Source of the DNA: Oryzias latipes
Lineage: Eukaryota; Chordata; Actinopteri; Beloniformes; Adrianichthyidae
Direction of reading: 5' to 3'
Length of the DNA stretch: 64,000 nucleotides
Assembly (NCBI RefSeq): GCF_002234675.1
Contig: NC_019873.2
Span: 12,529,235 to 12,593,234, forward strand
Shown: in pieces, positions 59,985 through 64,000 of the stretch
Position numbering within the stretch: the stretch's first letter is position 1
Layout: every line of letters begins with the position of its first letter
The notes under the pieces: generated by a model
The model's input: only the letters and a program-made list of their open reading frames with translations
Told to the model about the DNA's origin: nothing
Databases searched by the model: none
Made by a program: the position numbers and the translations under genes

Positions 59985-60190
59985 GCCTGTCCGTCCTGGG
60001 AGAGGATCCCTCCTTCATGTGGACGCCGCTGATGTTTCTTCTTTTTTTTCCCGGAATTGTTTTTTCAGGAGTTTTTCCTTACAGAGAAGGAGAGTCTAAG
60101 GGCCGGGATGCCCACTTTAGCCTAGCCTGTTTAGTTCAGTTTAGCATTCAGCTAAGGACTATAAGACAAACATATCAGGTTTAAGAACCT
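59985..60190 (-). repeat. L2-like 3' end, reverse copy
   Basis: It contains GGATCCCTCCTTCATGTGGAC, then TTTTTTCAGGAGTTTTTCCTTA, and TAGTTCAGTTTAGC. This is the reverse complement of the landmarks at 52740-52865. It is truncated and decayed. Confidence 0.55.
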
Positions 60191-60539
60191 AAACAAATAG
60201 AGTATCGTAAAAATGAAGGTTGGAACTGGATGCAGATAGACACAGAGGCAAAAACCACACCGCCAAATAAACAGAGGCTCATTCAGCACTCTTGTTTGTG
60301 GTGGTGGAGCATAAAGGTGTACCGCAGACCTGTCATGACAACCGAGCTGGTGAATGAAGAAAAACAGGCCGAGCAGAAGGAAGAATTTAAAGACAGCTCA
60401 GTGAGTCAGTGACCATTTGATGAACTCAGAAGGCCTGAAGAAGTCTTGACATTCTTTACTGTGTTCCAGGACACGATGTCATGCAGGAGACACACAGAGC
60501 TGCACGGAGTTGCATGCCACAGAAGTTGAGCTTCATCAT

Positions 60540-60745
60540 CTTAAACATAACACCGCAGACACCAGACTGTATATTTTTGGTGTAAAATCTGACTTTTTAA
60601 ACACAGGAGTCAACCAAAATTTGCTCCCTTTAGAAACCAGCTTCCGCTTGTCTTTTGACAAACTGCAATGCTTGCACAGGTTCTTTTTTTTTGGCTAAAA
60701 ATAGCATAATCATAATTAAAAGTCCACTGGGAACACTTTTAATAA
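60540..60745 (+). mobile_element. TTAA-type MITE, right part
   Basis: GGCTAAAAATAGCATAATCATAATTA and the following CACTGGGAACACTTTTAATAA match the right end of the family. The left half is lost or unrecognisable. Confidence 0.5.
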
Positions 60746-60751
60746 TTCATT

Positions 60752-61090
60752 TTGTATTTCTTTCAAGCAGATCTTCTCAAGAGCTGTGATGTTTTGGGAC
60801 TGTTGCTGGGCAACCTGGACTCTCAACTCCCTTCACAGATTCTCTATTGGATTGAGGTCCAGAAACTTGCTAGACGACTCCAGAACCTTCAAATGCTTTT
60901 AATGGAGCCACTCCTTTTTTACCTGCGCGATGTGTTTGAGATCACTGTCATGCTAGGAGATCCAGCCACATTCGCCCTCAAAGCTCTCATTGATGTGAGG
61001 AGATTTTTACCCAAAATCTCACCATAAACTCAAGCCAAATATTATCCTCGTCCTGTCTCCTTTGCAGAAAAGCGAGGAGATATAAGTGAT
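60752..61090 (-). mobile_element. Tc1-like element remnant, antisense
   Basis: GATCTTCTCAAGAGCTGTGATG, GGACTGTTGCTGGGCAACCTGG, TCTATTGGATTGAGGTCCAG and GATCACTGTCATGCTAGGAGA are the antisense of a Tc1-family transposase gene well known in fish. The copy is truncated on both sides, and the plus-strand frame over it is meaningless. Confidence 0.7.
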
Positions 61091-62600
61091 CTTGTATTTC
61101 TTCCATTTTTTTTAATAATTATTCCAGCAGCTCATCTCTTCCCACCAAGCTGCTTTCTATATGTGAATTCATTCATCCCAGTCTTGTTCAGGTCTACAAT
61201 CCTTGGTGTCTTTTGACAGCTCTTTGGTTTTGGTGGAAAAGCTGCAGTAAGACTGTTTAACCCTGTAGAACCCAAGAACTGTTTTTTTTTCTATGCTTTT
61301 AAAGTTATTTAGAGCATTTTCCTGTGTTTTTTTTCTTTTTTCTTTTTGGGTAGATCTGCTTGGGTCGCAGCAAACTAAAAAACTATCAAAAATCAATAAA
61401 AAAAATACTAACATAAAATAAAAATATACAAAAATAATAATAAATAAATGAAAAATGTTCTTAAACACCAGTCAAATTTGCACTTTATTTTGATACTTGA
61501 TCTCTAAAATGTAATGATGATGTAATGATTTCTGAAATGTTATTCCTTCTATTTGTGTTAATATGTACTTTATGTCATTAGATTTTATGGTTATGTTTTA
61601 TTTTTAAATGATCTGCACTTGCGATGGTAAAGTATAAATAACTTATCAAAAGTTAAGAACTGGAAATGATAACTGTAAAAATAAATACTAATAATTTAAG
61701 TAAAGCATTAAAGGGGTGGAAATGAATTTGATAGTTGCATTGTGTATATGTCACCATGGGGACTGTCGACAGGTGGGTGGGTGGGTGGGTAGGAGGATAG
61801 ATGGATATGTTGCCTGGCGAAATTAAGCCTGCACAGGACACCGAACTGTCTTTGGGTTCTTTATTCCAAAACAAAAATGCAACTCAGGATTTCAGATAAA
61901 AAATGGTGATCAGGATAAGAAAAAATAAAAAAACGTGAATCCCTTATGTCATCTGGATTATTCTTTTAGCCCATCACTTTCAGATCTTCCAAAATCATGA
62001 AAGAAATGTGTAAATAAAATAAAAAGAGTGAAAAAGTAATAAATTATAGGAAAAGAGTACACAAAAATAACTACAGCAGGTGCTCTGTGGCCCAAACTGT
62101 AACAGGGATGACAAAATACTAATTCCATCAAACATCTTAAAACTGAATACTTTTTACAACAATTACAGTCAACTTAACTTCTTCTTTTACCTTTTAATGT
62201 CTGTTAACCCTTAACATCAAGTGATGACAGCGAAGTTGAACACCGGCCACATTAACTTCATCAAGCACTGCTCTAATGTCTGTTCACCCTCTTAATGTCT
62301 GCTAACGGCTCTTCACGCCAGGTTTCAACCGTCTTGAATCCGCCGATCAATGGAAACTGTCCGGCCGTTTTCTCTCTTTACAGAGTTCACCACCTCCATG
62401 CCGAACTGGTATTGACAAAGCAGGGTGCGCCCTCTAGCGGCATAGCCATGAACCTTCATTCCTGCTCCACTTGGCTACGGATGGATGGAAGGATGTTTTT
62501 TTATTCGATTGCTTAAAATAAACATATTACCAAACACAAATCTGATGCGATGGGTTCTCCAGGGTTAAGGGAAGAAATAACAGGTCTATGAGGGACAGAA
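61091..62600. other. Intergenic, simple repeats only
   Basis: This is AT-rich spacer with a short (GGGT)n/(GGAT)n run at 61771-61808. No gene was recognised. Confidence 0.4.
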
Positions 62601-62639
62601 TTGTTGTTTGTTAGAGCTAAATTATTTTTTGTAACCTTC

Positions 62640-63950
62640 TACAAATATATTCACTCAAAAATTTTAGAATGCGATTTTCCTGGATTCATTTTTCACATTC
62701 TATCTCAAGTTGAAGTCTAGGCCTATGATGAATTTTATATAACGCTCAATCTTTTAAATAGGACAAAATGCAGAATAAGTGACTGACAAATACATTTTGC
62801 TCCACATTGTGTGGCTATTCATGCACACACATATTGTGTATTCATACTTATTTGTTTTATCACTACTTTACACACCGTTATGTGGGTTTAACCATGTTAA
62901 CCATTAATCTGTGATAGGCTATGATAAGAAACACATTAATTTTTTAAGGCTTTTAGAGTATGAAGATGCATTTGAATTTGTTTGATTAAAATGGGGATAA
63001 AGTAGAAGATGAGAAAAATTTGCATTCATGAATATCAAATTTGCCAAATATAATTAAAAGATTAATGAGTTTCTTATTTGAGTCCACATTTTTACCATGA
63101 AAGCCAAAAATTACATGTTCAAATTTCAGTGAAGATGGGGTAACTATATGTTCTTTGATTAATTTTAAACATTTTTTCTAAAAAGTCTACTTTCAGTACA
63201 GTTCCAAAAGAAATGATTAATTGTTTCTGTGTGTTCTTTGCAAAAGGTACTGTTAGGGTCAGTTGTTAGCATAAATTGATTGGTGGGATAATTTTTGTGA
63301 ATTACGTATTTTCAAAAAAAACTTCTTTCACCATATTATTTGTCATAAATTGTGGGTCACACTCCAGCCTTTTCTCCAAATACTGTCAGGAACAAAATGT
63401 CTCCAATTGGTTTTGGTACATGGTACAGAAATGAGATCCCTTTGAAACAAGGCACACACTTTTTTGTTGTTGTTGTTGTGGGTAGGAGTAAAACAGATTT
63501 TTCCTGTGGTGGTGTCAGTCGCGCATCCCTAGCGGGCATTTCTTCATACCTAAAAGTTGTTTTAAACATTTTGCATATTTCTTTGGAGACATCAAACACA
63601 ATTGCATACTCTTTAGGAGTCACAAGATTGTATTTAGAATTGAATTCAGTATACCTTAGTAAATACCCGTTCGTGTCAAAAAGCTGACCCACTAGTTGAA
63701 TTTCTTTCTCAAACCAATGTGGAAAAAACGTTTTTTTAAGATAATATGTATTTGTTGTTCCAAATAAAAAGTTATGGGGAGAGGAATTGTGTTTGCATAA
63801 AAGTGCCCTTCCAAGAAGAGTTTGTTTGTGGAATGCTGTTGTTTAGCTGGTATTTTATCAACATTGTAATGGCAAAGGAGAAGAAAATGATATTTAAAAA
63901 TACTGAATACAAAACATGTGGAAATATATTCCAAATTTATTGAAGTAGGG
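62640..63950 (-). mobile_element. L1-like LINE ORF2 C-terminal region, frameshifted
   Basis: On the minus strand, from about 63880 down, the frame reads PAKQQHSTNKLFLEG, then LPITF and, after a frameshift near 63740, VGQLFDTNGYLLRYTEFNSK and LVTPKEYAIVFDVSKEI. This is the familiar post-reverse-transcriptase segment of fish L1-like ORF2. Stops follow near 63357. The element may extend beyond the right edge of the window towards its 5' end. Confidence 0.7.
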
Positions 63951-64000
63951 TTTTTTAGGTAATATTTGATCCAGTTTATTTAAAATGTATTATCTAGGGT

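Noticed and set aside
60752-61027. 91-residue plus-strand frame
   Set aside because: It is the antisense of a Tc1 transposase remnant, so the plus-strand translation has no meaning.

Overview
This is vertebrate, almost certainly teleost, nuclear DNA. It shows spliced genes with GT-AG introns, tubulin, glycogen phosphorylase, ABHD12 and ELOVL6-like proteins, and the usual fish crowd of Tc1, hAT and MITE, tRNA-SINE, L2-like and L1-like remnants, and GATA/GGAT microsatellites. A percomorph or medaka-like fish is my guess; the sequence alone does not fix the species. No operons, CRISPR arrays or prokaryotic features occur.

Seven protein genes were found and they alternate strand without exception. 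gins1 (-) has only its first coding exon at the left edge (1082-1159). abhd12 (+) has 12 exons (8019-15133). pygb (-) has 20 exons (22211 down to 16026). An alpha-tubulin gene (+) has 4 exons (27379-29723). gtf3c3 (-) has 19 exons (41528 down to 31407). banf1 (+) has 2 coding exons (45412-45783) plus a probable non-coding first exon near 43745-43840. An elovl6-like gene (-) has 4 exons (57488 down to 54913). All reconstructed reading frames are open and in phase across the junctions, so the six complete genes look functional. The block gins1-abhd12-pygb keeps the gene order and relative orientation of human 20p11 (GINS1 and ABHD12 head to head, ABHD12 and PYGB tail to tail).

The genes are unrelated in role: replication initiation (gins1), lysophosphatidylserine hydrolysis (abhd12), glycogen breakdown (pygb), cytoskeleton (alpha-tubulin), RNA polymerase III initiation (gtf3c3), chromatin and nuclear-envelope bridging (banf1) and fatty-acid elongation (elovl6-like).

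The intergenic spaces are built largely of mobile DNA. 1568-7705, between the head-to-head gins1 and abhd12 promoters, holds three copies of one terminal-inverted-repeat (TIR) element with hAT MITEs and a SINE nested in them. 22.9-27.2 kb, upstream of the tubulin gene, carries LINE debris and a TIR element that itself received a 5'-truncated LINE with a 13-bp target duplication. 46.6-54.0 kb holds a roughly 1.95-kb hAT element with a perfect 8-bp target duplication, a long GATA microsatellite, a TTAA-flanked MITE and a broken Tc1 transposase. 59.9-64.0 kb holds L2-like, Tc1 and L1-like remnants. One TTAA-flanked MITE family of about 0.5 kb recurs at least seven times.

I saw no previously undescribed biological system. 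The points most worth checking are the nested mobile elements, a substitution in the invariant DGANVE motif of Pygb, a GC-AG intron in pygb, a perfect 18-bp hairpin upstream of the elovl6-like gene, and cAMP-response-element-like sites in the banf1 promoter and in the element upstream of the tubulin gene.
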